Shown here: in pieces, positions 15,837 to 24,943 of the stretch
How positions within the stretch are numbered: the stretch's first letter is position 1
Layout: the number at the start of each line of letters is the position of its first letter
Source of the DNA: an uncultured Robinsoniella sp.
GTDB lineage: Bacteria; Bacillota; Clostridia; Lachnospirales; Lachnospiraceae
Assembly: GCA_900540475.1 (NCBI GenBank)
Contig: UQGG01000027.1
Coordinates: forward strand, 29,555 to 93,554
DNA: 64,000 nt
Reading direction: 5' to 3'
Notes under the pieces: model-generated
Told to the model about the DNA's origin: nothing
Databases searched by the model: none
The model's input: the letters and a program-made list of their open reading frames with translations, nothing else
Made by a program: the position numbers and the translations under genes

Positions 15837-17390
15837 ATGGCAGCAGTAAGCATTGACTTGGAAATGAAACGAAAAGTAAATCAGGAATTTGTAGATAAGG
15901 CAATAAAGCTCAGTCCAAAATTATTGGAAAAAGTAATAAAACCTGTGGATATTGTGACGCTGACAGCAGCCGGACAGACGGCACACCGGGCAGAAGTCAG
16001 TGAGATGGGAACGATTGCCCTTAAAAAGGGGGATTCCATCATACTTGATTTTGGTGACCATCAGGTAGGTTACTTTACGATGAAGTTAAAAAGTGTTGGA
16101 AGCCCCCAGGATGCACCGGCTTATCTCAAACTGAAATTTGGGGAGATAGCAAAAGAGCTGACGGAAGATTCGGCAGAATATGACGGGTGGATCAGCAGAA
16201 GCTGGATACAGGAAGAATTTCTGCATTTAGACGTATTGCCTCAGGTGATTACGCTGCCCCGGCGCTATGCGTTTCGCTATGTAGAAATCTATGCGATAGA
16301 TACTTCTATGAAGTTCCAGGTTGTAATCGAAGAGGCATCCTGCCGGGCAGTTGCTTCTGTAGATATGGATTTACTGCCTGAGCTTCCAGGTGTAAATGAC
16401 CAGATCAGGCGTATGGATCAGGTGAGCCTTCGGACGCTGCAAAATTGTATGCAGGATGTATTTGAAGACGGACCAAAGAGGGACCGGAGACTTTGGATCG
16501 GTGATCTGAGACTTCAGGCATTGGCTAATTATGCAACCTTTAAAAATTTTGATCTTGTGAAGCGCTGTATGTATCTATTCGCAGGGCTTACCAGGGAAGA
16601 CGGAGCAATCGGTGCCTGCCTGTTTACAGAGCCGGAATATCTTGTTGATGATACGATTCTATTTGATTATGCACTGTTTTTTGTTTCCATATTAAAAGAT
16701 TATTATCGCGCATCCGGGGAACTGGAAGTGGTAAAAGAACTTTGGGACAGCGCTTACCGCCAGATTGAGTTATCCAGAAAACGCCTGGATGAAAATTATG
16801 TGATACAGGATGATGAGGGATTCTGGTGCTTTGTAGACTGGACAGATGGGCTGAATAAACAGGCAAGTGCACAGGCAATCTATATCTATACGTTAAATGC
16901 AGCAATTGAACTTGCTGAGATTCTGGAAAATGAGCAGATAAAAGCAGAATTGGAGCAGGAGAGAAACCTGTGTATAGAAGGGGCGAAAAAATATTTATGG
17001 GATGAAGACCATCAGGTGTTTGTAAGCGGTAAGGACAGACAGATCTCATATGCCAGCCAGGTGTGGATGATCCTGGCTGGGGTTCTGCCAATGGATGAAA
17101 GCAGGGCACTGATAAACCGCATCATAAAAATGCATCCGGAAAAAGGAATGGTAACACCGTATATGAACCATCATTTCGTAGAAGCCCTTCTGCTCTGCGG
17201 TGAGAAAGAAAAGGCAATGGATTACATGACGTACTATTGGGGAGGAATGGTAAACCAGGGAGCAGATACTTTCTGGGAAATGTATAATCCGGAAAATCCA
17301 GAGGAATCCCCATACGGATCTTCCATGGTGAACAGTTACTGCCATGCATGGAGCTGTACGCCTGCATATATTCTGAGAGAGCTTCTTTAG
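15837..17390 (+). CDS. GH78-like alpha-L-rhamnosidase, cytoplasmic
   Basis: The start is ATG 15837, with AGGAGG at 15823-15828. The 517-residue protein lacks a signal peptide. The N-terminal third is beta-rich; the C-terminal part is an (alpha/alpha)6 barrel with EDGPKRDRRLWIGDLRLQ, the signature of GH78 rhamnosidases, plus DDTILFDYALFF, FVDWTDG, DTFWEMY and a closing YCHAWSCTPAYILRELL. It would act on rhamnosides imported into the cell. It is shorter than multidomain GH78 enzymes. The preceding AraC gene is its likely regulator. Substrate not provable from sequence. Confidence 0.82.
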   Translation: MAAVSIDLEMKRKVNQEFVDKAIKLSPKLLEKVIKPVDIVTLTAAGQTAHRAEVSEMGTIALKKGDSIILDFGDHQVGYFTMKLKSVGSPQDAPAYLKLKFGEIAKELTEDSAEYDGWISRSWIQEEFLHLDVLPQVITLPRRYAFRYVEIYAIDTSMKFQVVIEEASCRAVASVDMDLLPELPGVNDQIRRMDQVSLRTLQNCMQDVFEDGPKRDRRLWIGDLRLQALANYATFKNFDLVKRCMYLFAGLTREDGAIGACLFTEPEYLVDDTILFDYALFFVSILKDYYRASGELEVVKELWDSAYRQIELSRKRLDENYVIQDDEGFWCFVDWTDGLNKQASAQAIYIYTLNAAIELAEILENEQIKAELEQERNLCIEGAKKYLWDEDHQVFVSGKDRQISYASQVWMILAGVLPMDESRALINRIIKMHPEKGMVTPYMNHHFVEALLLCGEKEKAMDYMTYYWGGMVNQGADTFWEMYNPENPEESPYGSSMVNSYCHAWSCTPAYILRELL

Positions 17391-17447
17391 TACAGGAATC
17401 TCAACCTGTTGTCCATCGACAGAAAGAAAAATAAAATACAGCAATAG

Positions 17448-17484
17448 AAAACCCCGCAGGAATCTGTTTCCTACGGGGTTTTCT
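17448..17484. terminator. Intrinsic terminator between convergent GH78 and ECF genes
   Basis: Stem AAAACCCCG-C-AGG with CCT-A-CGGGGTTTT, T-rich on the plus side and A-rich on the other, so it may act for both strands. Confidence 0.85.
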
Positions 17485-17520
17485 TATAGTCTGTGACTTT
17501 TTAGTTCTGCATTTAACCAG

Positions 17521-18363
17521 TTATGAGGAGATTGTAAATTTAGAGTTTTCCTGCAAGTTCTGCCAATGCTTTAGAATCAGTTTCGCGGCATCGCTGGTGC
17601 GTATTGGGCCTGTGAAACCCAGTTGTCTGCATATTCTGCTGACAGACGGCTGCTTCAGGTTTGCTTCTTTCATTACTTCCATATCCCAGAATATTTCTTC
17701 GGGAGAACCGGTACGTAAGATTTTGTTATTTGCCATGACGATTATTTTATCGCAGTTTTCTGCCACAAATTCCATGTCGTGAGTGATGGTAATCACTGTC
17801 TTACCTTTCCTGTGGAGATGCCGAAGGATCTCTGCCAGCTTTTGATTTCCAGCCATATCCTGTCCGGCTGTGGGTTCATCGAAGATGTATATATCAGGTT
17901 CCATTGCTAATACAGCCGCTATTGTCACAAATTTTCTCTGAGACAGGGGGATATTATAGGGGTTTTCTTCCCGGTATTCTAACAGGTGCGTGAGTTTCAA
18001 TGCCTCTTCTGTGCGACTTTTGATTTCTTCCTTCTTTAACTTCATTCTTTTTGGACCGAAGGCAACTTCTTTTTCCACGGCTGCATGAAAGATCTGTTCG
18101 TCCGGGTTTTGGAAAACATAGCCGGCAAGTTTCGAAATCTGAGCCGTAGTGTAGTCCCTAGTATTCATATCGCCGATCAGTACATCGCCCTCCCGGGGTT
18201 TTAGCAGACCGTTCAGCATTTTTGCAAGGGTAGATTTACCGGCACCGTTCTTTCCGATGACAGCTGCGTTTTCCCCGCTTTTTATGTGAATGCTGATATC
18301 ATCTGCTGCCAAAGTGCCGCCTGGATAAATATAGTTCACATTTTTTAGAATGATTCCGCTCAT
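17521..18363 (-). CDS. ECF transporter ATPase subunit (EcfA2-like)
   Basis: A 280-residue ABC ATPase with Walker A GKNGAGKST, Q-loop FQNPDEQIF and Walker B IYIFDEPTAGQD. The signature motif is LSQRK rather than LSGGQ, so one composite ATP site in the heterodimer is probably degenerate. It overlaps the upstream ATPase gene by 4 bases and is the last gene of the operon. It powers uptake with the T and S subunits encoded upstream. Confidence 0.9.
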   Translation of the reverse strand: MSGIILKNVNYIYPGGTLAADDISIHIKSGENAAVIGKNGAGKSTLAKMLNGLLKPREGDVLIGDMNTRDYTTAQISKLAGYVFQNPDEQIFHAAVEKEVAFGPKRMKLKKEEIKSRTEEALKLTHLLEYREENPYNIPLSQRKFVTIAAVLAMEPDIYIFDEPTAGQDMAGNQKLAEILRHLHRKGKTVITITHDMEFVAENCDKIIVMANNKILRTGSPEEIFWDMEVMKEANLKQPSVSRICRQLGFTGPIRTSDAAKLILKHWQNLQENSKFTISS

Positions 18364-19220
18364 ATGCCGCTCCTCTCCTGGAATGCCCGCTGTATCAGTT
18401 CCACAGCCTGTTCCTCTGTTACCGGGATACGGTTAAGGGGAAATCCCATCTCTTTTAAAAGAATTCCAAGCCTCGCAGCCTGAGGCATCAATACGCCTAT
18501 TTCAAGCAGTGACAGTTCAGACAGAAGCCTGGTCGTCTCTCCGGATGCTGCCAGACGCCCCTTCTGAAATACAAGTACCTCGTCCGCATATTCTGCGATA
18601 AGGTCCATCTTATGTTCAACCAGTATGACCGTTTTCTTTTTTTGCTTCAGCGCATGGATAATGGCAAATACGCTGTCTGTTGATTCCGGATCAAGCTGAC
18701 TGGTGGGTTCATCTGCAATCAGGATGTCAGGGTCCAGAACCAGTACGGAGGCAAGTGCGACTCGCTGTATTTGACCTCCGGAAAGTGCAAGGGGATTTTT
18801 TTCGGCCAGTTCTTCAATCTCTGTCAGCTTCATTGCCTCTACAATCCGCTGTTCCATTTCGCAGGATTTCACACCGAAATTTTCCAGTCCATATCCAACC
18901 TCTTCAAATACCGTGCTTTTTACGCCGCTTAACTGATTAAACGGATTCTGGAATACATAGCCGATCTTAGACGCAAGCTCTCCTCCATATTCTGCGATAT
19001 CTTTGCCCTCAACAAGGATCTTTCCAGTAAGTTCACCCTGATAAAACCCCGGAGCAAAACCACGTGCCAAAGCGCAGAAGGTCGATTTGCCGGCACCGTT
19101 TTCCCCAATCACACCATATATTTTTCCCCGTTCTATTTGGAGATGAAGCCCGCTGACAGCAGGGGACTTTGTCAGCGGGTAATAATAAGTTACATCCTGA
19201 AATTCCATTATAGTATCCAT
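18360..19220 (-). CDS. ECF transporter ATPase subunit (EcfA1-like)
   Basis: The preferred start is ATG 19220 (GGAAGG upstream); an in-frame ATG at 19208 is the alternative. It has Walker A GENGAGKST, FQNPFNQLSG, an intact LSGGQIQRV signature and Walker B ILIADEPTSQLD. The FxNPxxQ Q-loop is typical of ECF ATPases. It overlaps both neighbours, giving tight coupling. With the second ATPase it forms the energising heterodimer. Confidence 0.92.
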   Translation of the reverse strand: MDTIMEFQDVTYYYPLTKSPAVSGLHLQIERGKIYGVIGENGAGKSTFCALARGFAPGFYQGELTGKILVEGKDIAEYGGELASKIGYVFQNPFNQLSGVKSTVFEEVGYGLENFGVKSCEMEQRIVEAMKLTEIEELAEKNPLALSGGQIQRVALASVLVLDPDILIADEPTSQLDPESTDSVFAIIHALKQKKKTVILVEHKMDLIAEYADEVLVFQKGRLAASGETTRLLSELSLLEIGVLMPQAARLGILLKEMGFPLNRIPVTEEQAVELIQRAFQERSGI

Positions 19221-20014
19221 AAGCAAATCCTTCCCGCCAGTAAAATGCACGTTATAATAACGGCTATTCCTTCCGCAATCTTTTCATATCCGCTTTTTTC
19301 TACCTTGAACAAATGGGTTCTCCTGCCAGGCATGGAAAAGCCTCTGGCTTCCAGTGTCAGCACTCGTTCCTCGGTACCAATTACCGAATTAAGGATTAAA
19401 GGAACCAGTACCGGGATAAATGCTTTTGCCCGGATTAAGATATTTCCTTCCGTCTCCACGCCTCTTGCTTTCTGCGCATTCATAATAGTTTTACTGTTTT
19501 TTTCCAGTACCTCGATCATCTGCAGGGTGGAAGTAAATACATAGACCGCTTTATAGTTCATGCCGGAATCCTCAAGGGTACTTGAGATCTCTCTGTTCTC
19601 CGTAGTCTGAAAGATCCATACAAAAATACCGGCAATATTAAGTATCATAAAAGATAAGGATATGCCTGTCTGCAGCCCTTTTTCATATATTGTCAGCCAT
19701 CCCAGCCGAAAGATCAGTTCGCCCCCGGGGACAAAGAGGGTTTGCACGAATAAAATAAACATTGCAATAAATATAATGGTCTTCAGCGCTTTCCTGCTTT
19801 CTTTCATTACCCCGCTTACCCTGCATAAGATTAATACAGTCAGAAATTGGGGGAGCAGCAAGAGAGGCAGCCCGGCGGCTGTGAATTTGAATGTACTGAT
19901 GATATAGGTGCAGACGATATACAGTACGGCAATTCGCAGCTTGGAAGCGGGATATAATGCGGCAAGTTTATTCGTTTTGTAAATCTGTATTCTTTCTGTG
20001 TATGTTTTTTCCAT
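19208..20014 (-). CDS. ECF transporter transmembrane T component
   Basis: The start at ATG 20014 has GAAGGATGG upstream. The 268-residue protein has about six hydrophobic segments and the cytosolic coupling motifs of EcfT: NAQKARGVE (A-R-G) and LTLEARGFSMPGRRT. It couples the ATPases to the substrate-binding S protein. Its stop lies within the start of the first ATPase gene. Confidence 0.9.
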   Translation of the reverse strand: MEKTYTERIQIYKTNKLAALYPASKLRIAVLYIVCTYIISTFKFTAAGLPLLLLPQFLTVLILCRVSGVMKESRKALKTIIFIAMFILFVQTLFVPGGELIFRLGWLTIYEKGLQTGISLSFMILNIAGIFVWIFQTTENREISSTLEDSGMNYKAVYVFTSTLQMIEVLEKNSKTIMNAQKARGVETEGNILIRAKAFIPVLVPLILNSVIGTEERVLTLEARGFSMPGRRTHLFKVEKSGYEKIAEGIAVIITCILLAGRICLWIL

Positions 20015-20164
20015 AATAGACCATCCTTCTCTGTGCACGCATCTGGTTGTTTCGTTGAACGCGCTCTTGTATTATATATTCTAATACACTGTTGATACAG
20101 AGGAATATTTTAACAGATACTGCCCCATAATCCCATTGGATATAGCAGTACGGTATGGATATTG

Positions 20165-20773
20165 TTATGTTTCTTTGATATAGTATCTGCCGCAGAGGAA
20201 CTTGATGAGAGTTCTTTTTGGGATTACCCTTATGACAAGCCAGCAGATGATAAAGGAGATAACCCGGTCTAATACCGTGAAGATTCCTTCCGTTCCGAAA
20301 AATGCAGTCCAGATATTTGCTCCGGCAGCCATTGCTACAGCGGTGATGATGGAGGTACCTCCGCCCGTAATACCGCCGTACAGAAGAACCACCACCGGAG
20401 CTGCTGCCAGAATGGATACCGCTGACAAGATAAGAATGGAAAGAATCCACTTCCACCACACGGTAAACATCCCTTTTATTGCGAGAAAACCAGCTGTGAA
20501 ACCAATTATGATACTGACAGGGAGAAATGGAAAATTAGAGGGATTGGCAATCCCGGCTACAATAGTAGACAGCATCCCTGTGACAGCCGCCACCCAGGGA
20601 CCGCAGAGCATGGCGATGAGAAAGGTTCCGACAGCATCCAGATATACAGGGAGCTTTAATATAGCGGCAAGCTGCCCTCCGACAAAATTTACTGCAACAC
20701 ATACCGGTATCATTAGCTGTGCCAGCATGGAAAAATCATCTTTTATAGAATTAGAATTGGTTTTCCTTCTCAT
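20165..20773 (-). CDS. ECF transporter substrate-binding S component, probably nucleoside or related
   Basis: The start at ATG 20773 follows AGGAGGAGG. The 202-residue protein has about six membrane segments, typical of S components, with VNFVGGQLAAILKLPVYLDA and GTFLIAMLCGPWVAAVTG (small-residue contacts for the T subunit). Substrate is not encoded in any motif I recognise. The adjacent nucleoside hydrolase and MFS genes in the same operon suggest a nucleoside or base. Confidence 0.8.
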   Translation of the reverse strand: MRRKTNSNSIKDDFSMLAQLMIPVCVAVNFVGGQLAAILKLPVYLDAVGTFLIAMLCGPWVAAVTGMLSTIVAGIANPSNFPFLPVSIIIGFTAGFLAIKGMFTVWWKWILSILILSAVSILAAAPVVVLLYGGITGGGTSIITAVAMAAGANIWTAFFGTEGIFTVLDRVISFIICWLVIRVIPKRTLIKFLCGRYYIKET

Positions 20774-20896
20774 CTCTATCCTCCTCCTTATATGCTTAAT
20801 ACGGGATGCCCATTGGATATACATTATATTGTAGTTTTACTGAGGAACCGCCTGAAGGGTGTGAACTTAGTAACGTACTTTGGTTTACGTTTCTGC

Positions 20897-21844
20897 TTAT
20901 TGTACTTTTAATGTCTTATAAATGTAGTTTTTGTACTTATCCGCATACAGTTTGCTGCAGATATATACATTTGGTTCTTTTCCTGAAAAATAATTGACAT
21001 CAACCAGAACAGTACCGTAGCTCGGTCCGTTGGATGCATCCACCTCGCAGTAATATTTATCACACTTCTCTATACACTCCGGATAGAGTGCCGCTGCCAT
21101 CGCAGAGGGATCAGCCATATCCAGATAGGCATCCCCAAACCGTTCCCGGTTCATCTCCATCAGATTTTTATTGCAGTCAATTGCAAATTTTCCAAGCCTG
21201 CTTCCGTTTCTGATTTTTTCTATTTCTTCAGGATTCAGCATGCTGTCACCAAGGCATGCATCCCAGCCGACGTATATGATTTCTTTCAGTCCCGATTCCG
21301 TAACAATTTTCGCTGCCTCCGCATCCTGCCAGATATTAAATTCCGCTGTGGGAGTGACATTGCCTGCGCCTAATCCTGCTGTACCCATGATTACGATACG
21401 GCCAGCTTTTTGCATGGCTTCATAATCCAAACGGATGGCAATGGCGAGATTGGTAAGAGGTCCCAGCGCTACAATATCTATTTCCCCAGGTTCGCTGTCT
21501 CTTAAACACTGCAGCATTTTTAAAATGCCGTTTCCTTCCTGAGCCTTTAATCTCTTGGGTACAAGTCCAATGTCTCCCATACCATCGTTTCCATGTGTTT
21601 CATGTGCATATACCAGCTCTTTTAAGAGCATTTTGTCTGCGCCCTGATATACCGGCGGCTCGTAGGTCTCGGCATATTCAATAGTAGTCAGTGTATTTAT
21701 GGTAGCCTGAACTGCATTTACATTTCCGGATACGGTTGAAATCATTACAATTTCGTATGCCGGATCGTTCAGTGCCATGGCGATTGCCATTGCGTCATCT
21801 GATCCGCAGTCTGTGTCAATGATAATTTTTTTCTTCTGTTCCAT
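20897..21844 (-). CDS. Nucleoside hydrolase of the IunH/RihA family
   Basis: Cleaves the N-glycosidic bond of nucleosides to give base and ribose, in the cytoplasm. The 315-residue protein has the Ca2+-binding signature IIIDTDCGSDDA, the H-G-x-D-G-x-G loop (THGNDGMG) and AEFNIWQDAEAA. The C-terminal His-Asp of inosine-uridine hydrolases appears here as Ala-Asp (DMADPSA), so the leaving-group His may be missing or supplied elsewhere, and base preference may differ. It sits between the MFS and ECF S genes. Confidence 0.9.
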   Translation of the reverse strand: MEQKKKIIIDTDCGSDDAMAIAMALNDPAYEIVMISTVSGNVNAVQATINTLTTIEYAETYEPPVYQGADKMLLKELVYAHETHGNDGMGDIGLVPKRLKAQEGNGILKMLQCLRDSEPGEIDIVALGPLTNLAIAIRLDYEAMQKAGRIVIMGTAGLGAGNVTPTAEFNIWQDAEAAKIVTESGLKEIIYVGWDACLGDSMLNPEEIEKIRNGSRLGKFAIDCNKNLMEMNRERFGDAYLDMADPSAMAAALYPECIEKCDKYYCEVDASNGPSYGTVLVDVNYFSGKEPNVYICSKLYADKYKNYIYKTLKVQ

Positions 21845-21867
21845 AATTTTGATCTCCTTATCTGTTT

Positions 21868-23055
21868 TTATTGTTGAATGATTCTTACTTTTTCTTTATC
21901 CTCTGTTGTAATCAGCTTTAAGGCTGCTGCAGATGCGATGCAGACCGCCAGCATGATTAATGTAAATTTGAATGAGAACCCGATTCCTAATTTGGAAATA
22001 ACCATGCCTGTAATTACCGGTGTCAGAAAATCTGCAATGCCGCTGGCGGTTGCCACCAAAGAGCTTGCCACGCTTACCCGTTTGGAATTGATGCGCGTTG
22101 CAATTGCTACGATGACGCTGAAAAGGACACCCAGAAATAATCCGGTAATAAATAATCCGATAAAATAAAACTGTGTGGTATTTACAATCATGGAAACTGC
22201 AATAGCCACAAAGGCTCCGGTACAGTTGATCAGCAGGACGGTCTGGCTTTTGATATATTTGAGTACCCATACAAATACAAACCCTCCGATTACACATCCT
22301 ACATTATACACGGTCAGCATAAATGCTCCGGATGCCTCCGAGCTTCCCATGCTCTGTGCAAAGCTGGAAATATACAATCCCAATGTACTGGATACTGCAC
22401 TAAATGCTGCAACTACGGTAAAGATACCGGCATATGCCGCCCAGGTTTTTTTCACATATAATGGTTCAATGTGTTCTTCTGAGCCTTCCCCCTGGACAGA
22501 CTCTTCGATTCTGACAAAAGGAATGCACACCAGCATAACCAAGGCAACTCCTGTCAGTACAAAATAGCACCAATAGAATGGAAGCTTCCCGGTCAAAAGT
22601 ACTCCGATTAAAAATGGTGTCACAAAGGTTCCAAGGCCAAACAGCCCTTGCCCTCCACTCAGAGAGCTTGCATAATTTTTCTTAAATACAACACTTAATA
22701 ATACAGGGCAGACGGCATCCTGAGTCCCCATGCCGACTCCGCCCAGGAATGCAAATACCATGCCGGCATAGAAATTAACAATTAACGGAATCCCCAGAAG
22801 GAAACTCGCTGTCAGGATGATGCCTGCTGCCAGAACCTTTATTGGTCCCAGTTTCTCTGTCATTCTGCCTGTAATATATACAGTCAGAACTCTTCCAAGT
22901 GCATATGCCGACCCCAGCAAAACGACCTTTTCTAATGTCATCCCATACATTTCAACCAGTTGGGGAAGGCTGCTGCCCACAAGTACACAAGTAGCGCCTG
23001 TCAGAAAATACATGGCAAATGCCAAAAAACCAATCAGCTTATATCTCTTTTTCAT
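21868..23055 (-). CDS. MFS transporter
   Basis: A 395-residue protein with 12 predicted membrane segments and an MFS loop (GRVLTVYITGRMTEKLGPIKV) between helices 2 and 3. It is the first gene of the minus-strand operon with the nucleoside hydrolase and ECF transporter, so import or export of a nucleoside-like compound is likely but unproven. It is divergent from the Crp/Fnr gene, and the palindrome at 23104-23130 lies directly upstream. Confidence 0.88.
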   Translation of the reverse strand: MKKRYKLIGFLAFAMYFLTGATCVLVGSSLPQLVEMYGMTLEKVVLLGSAYALGRVLTVYITGRMTEKLGPIKVLAAGIILTASFLLGIPLIVNFYAGMVFAFLGGVGMGTQDAVCPVLLSVVFKKNYASSLSGGQGLFGLGTFVTPFLIGVLLTGKLPFYWCYFVLTGVALVMLVCIPFVRIEESVQGEGSEEHIEPLYVKKTWAAYAGIFTVVAAFSAVSSTLGLYISSFAQSMGSSEASGAFMLTVYNVGCVIGGFVFVWVLKYIKSQTVLLINCTGAFVAIAVSMIVNTTQFYFIGLFITGLFLGVLFSVIVAIATRINSKRVSVASSLVATASGIADFLTPVITGMVISKLGIGFSFKFTLIMLAVCIASAAALKLITTEDKEKVRIIQQ

Positions 23056-23103
23056 CTCGCTGCTCCTTTTCTTTCATTTTATATTAGTTAAAGATATCCG
23101 GAT

Positions 23104-23130
23104 ATATTTTGTGGAATTACCACAAAATAT
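23104..23130. promoter_or_regulatory. Perfect palindromic operator candidate
   Basis: Arms ATATTTTGTGG and CCACAAAATAT with a 5-base spacer. The TTGTGG/CCACAA core resembles Crp-family half-sites. It lies between the divergent MFS operon and the Crp/Fnr gene, 8 bases upstream of that gene's -35 box. A further half-like TTACCACA lies in the promoter spacer (23150-23157). Probable binding site of the divergently encoded regulator. Confidence 0.75.
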
Positions 23131-23138
23131 TTTCTAAC

Positions 23139-23167
23139 TTGACATTAATTTACCACAGCTTTACAAT
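23139..23167 (+). promoter_or_regulatory. SigA promoter of the Crp/Fnr gene
   Basis: TTGACA, 17-base spacer, TACAAT. A short palindrome TGACA-AG-TGTCA follows at 23176-23187, near the expected transcription start, and may be a second operator. Confidence 0.75.
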
Positions 23168-23222
23168 ATAAAAAATGACAAGTGTCAGTTTTTTTTAGAT
23201 TTTGACGAAAAGAGGTAGAATC

Positions 23223-23918
23223 ATGATTTATAATTCTGAACAGATACTGGAAATTATTCTGGAAAAGAAATATAACCAACGAAATCCCTTAATCTCTCTA
23301 TCCGGTCTGGCTTCCAAAGATGATCTGCTGGTTTTTGAAAAAAATGAAGCAATCGTGAGTCAGAAAGATTCCCTGGATTACTTTTATTTCCTCATCGGCG
23401 GCAGGGCATCTGTCTGGAATCAGATCTCATGGAATGAAAATAATGTCATAGAATACCTGAAACCGCTTGATATTCTGGGACTGGTAGAGTACCTGAATAA
23501 TATTAATTATTACACGGCTTACGTGTTGGCTGAATGCAGATGTATCATTTACCGGATTCCAGTGAAGCGGTTTATTCATATCATTCAGAATAACAGCAGG
23601 CTGTGCTATCAGACACTCACTGTGATGGGAAATATCACGGCTGCTAATATGGCATGTGCAGAAAAAGGAAATTTATTCACATCAAAGGATATTTTGGGAC
23701 ATTACCTCTATTTACAGGCCAGTCATCAGCTTCCGTATACATGCACACTAACACGAGCCGTGCTTGCAGAAAGACTGCACATGAATCTGAGAACGCTGTA
23801 CCGGGTTGTCTTTGCGCTGGAAGAAAGTAACTATTTAAGCATTAGAAAGGGTAAAATTACAATCGAAAAAGAACATTTTAAGCTGCTTTCAGAGCGGTAT
23901 GGAGATATTATTATATAG
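23223..23918 (+). CDS. Crp/Fnr-family transcriptional regulator
   Basis: The start at ATG 23223 has AGAGGT upstream. The 231-residue protein has a cyclic-nucleotide-binding-like beta-roll (YFYFLIGGRASVWNQ, then YLKPLDILGLVEYL), a dimer helix and a winged HTH (LTRAVLAERLHMNLRTLYRVV). The N-terminal Cys cluster of oxygen-sensing Fnr is absent. It likely controls the divergent nucleoside operon through the palindrome at 23104. Confidence 0.88.
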   Translation: MIYNSEQILEIILEKKYNQRNPLISLSGLASKDDLLVFEKNEAIVSQKDSLDYFYFLIGGRASVWNQISWNENNVIEYLKPLDILGLVEYLNNINYYTAYVLAECRCIIYRIPVKRFIHIIQNNSRLCYQTLTVMGNITAANMACAEKGNLFTSKDILGHYLYLQASHQLPYTCTLTRAVLAERLHMNLRTLYRVVFALEESNYLSIRKGKITIEKEHFKLLSERYGDIII

Positions 23919-24029
23919 GGTACATGGGTTGAAAGAGAGGGGATATGTCTGTTTTAGAAGCAGGAGGGAATAAATTGGATGGCTGATTAAGAAGCTTTTT
24001 ATGTGAAGACAGCACAGGACAAGAGAAGA

Positions 24030-24061
24030 GGGCGGACCAGAGCGTGTTGTCTAGTCCGCCC
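24030..24061 (-). terminator. GC-rich hairpin between convergent genes, probable terminator
   Basis: Arms GGGCGGAC and GTCCGCCC with a 16-base loop, just downstream of the TetR stop. The following tract on the minus strand (TCTTCTCTT) is only moderately T-rich. Confidence 0.55.
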
Positions 24062-24073
24062 CCCTTCTCCGCT

Positions 24074-24739
24074 TCACTGTTCGCTGTTGAACGAAAACAT
24101 ATGAATATCTGAAAAATCCAATTGATTAAACAATATTCTGCTGGTTAAAATATTCTTTTCTATAATCAGCGGATCCAGACCGGCTATTCGTATGGATATG
24201 GTAGAGATCAGTTCAACAATGCGCTCAAACCGGGTATCTGTTTCCTGAAATTCTGCAAGCTGGTCCAGGAGGACTTTGTGTGCGCCATATTCTGCTATTG
24301 CGCAGAGATAATAATCATCCGGATGCATGACGGTATTTAATTTGTGCAGGGCTGAAACCTGCAGGCTTCGTATACTGTCATGCAGTTCTTTGGGAGCCAG
24401 ATTCAGTTTGCTGATTTCATAGTAGAATGCTTTTGTTTTTGGATCTTTAAAAATCTGCGTGAGCGCAATCTTCATCTGCAGAATGTGAAATTGCAGTTCA
24501 TTTTCAATGTGAGACGGTACATGTGCATTTAATAACTGGTCAATGGCTGAAAAATATTCTATATACAGCCTGGCTGCAAAGTCCGGTTTTTTATAATAGT
24601 AATTAACGAGTCCGTGAGGAACATTTGCTGCATCCACGATCATACTGATGGTGGTATTTTTGTACCCATTTTCGTACATTAGTTTTTTCCCAATCTGGAA
24701 GATATGCTCCTGTGTTTGTATTCCTTTTGTATATTGCAT
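24074..24739 (-). CDS. TetR-family regulator
   Basis: A 221-residue protein with an N-terminal HTH (IFQIGKKLMYENGYKNTTISMIVDAANVPHGLVNYYYKK split over residues 13-53) and an all-helical ligand domain. It is divergent from the GPH transporter and methyltransferase genes, so it probably represses them until a substrate is present (inference). A TTGTAA and TTACAA pair 14 bases apart (24783-24808) lies in the shared intergenic region and could be its operator. Confidence 0.88.
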   Translation of the reverse strand: MQYTKGIQTQEHIFQIGKKLMYENGYKNTTISMIVDAANVPHGLVNYYYKKPDFAARLYIEYFSAIDQLLNAHVPSHIENELQFHILQMKIALTQIFKDPKTKAFYYEISKLNLAPKELHDSIRSLQVSALHKLNTVMHPDDYYLCAIAEYGAHKVLLDQLAEFQETDTRFERIVELISTISIRIAGLDPLIIEKNILTSRILFNQLDFSDIHMFSFNSEQ

Positions 24740-24833
24740 AAAATCACCTGCCGCTTTTTTATCAGTTTATCATAAAAAACACTTGTAAGAATAGATAAAA
24801 TTTTACAAAAAAAATTAAATTCATTGTATGATA

Positions 24834-24862
24834 TAGACAAAATTTGGAATGAATGTTATAAT
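24834..24862 (+). promoter_or_regulatory. Promoter of the transporter-methyltransferase operon
   Basis: TAGACA, 17-base spacer, TATAAT with an extended -10 (TGT before TATAAT). The TTGTAA/TTACAA inverted pair lies just upstream. Confidence 0.65.
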
Positions 24863-24943
24863 GAAAATTGTATAGAAACGGAAAAATACAAAAATCAAAT
24901 GCGGGTGTTTAGCGGAAACAAAAAAAGGGATGGAGGTATTGCA

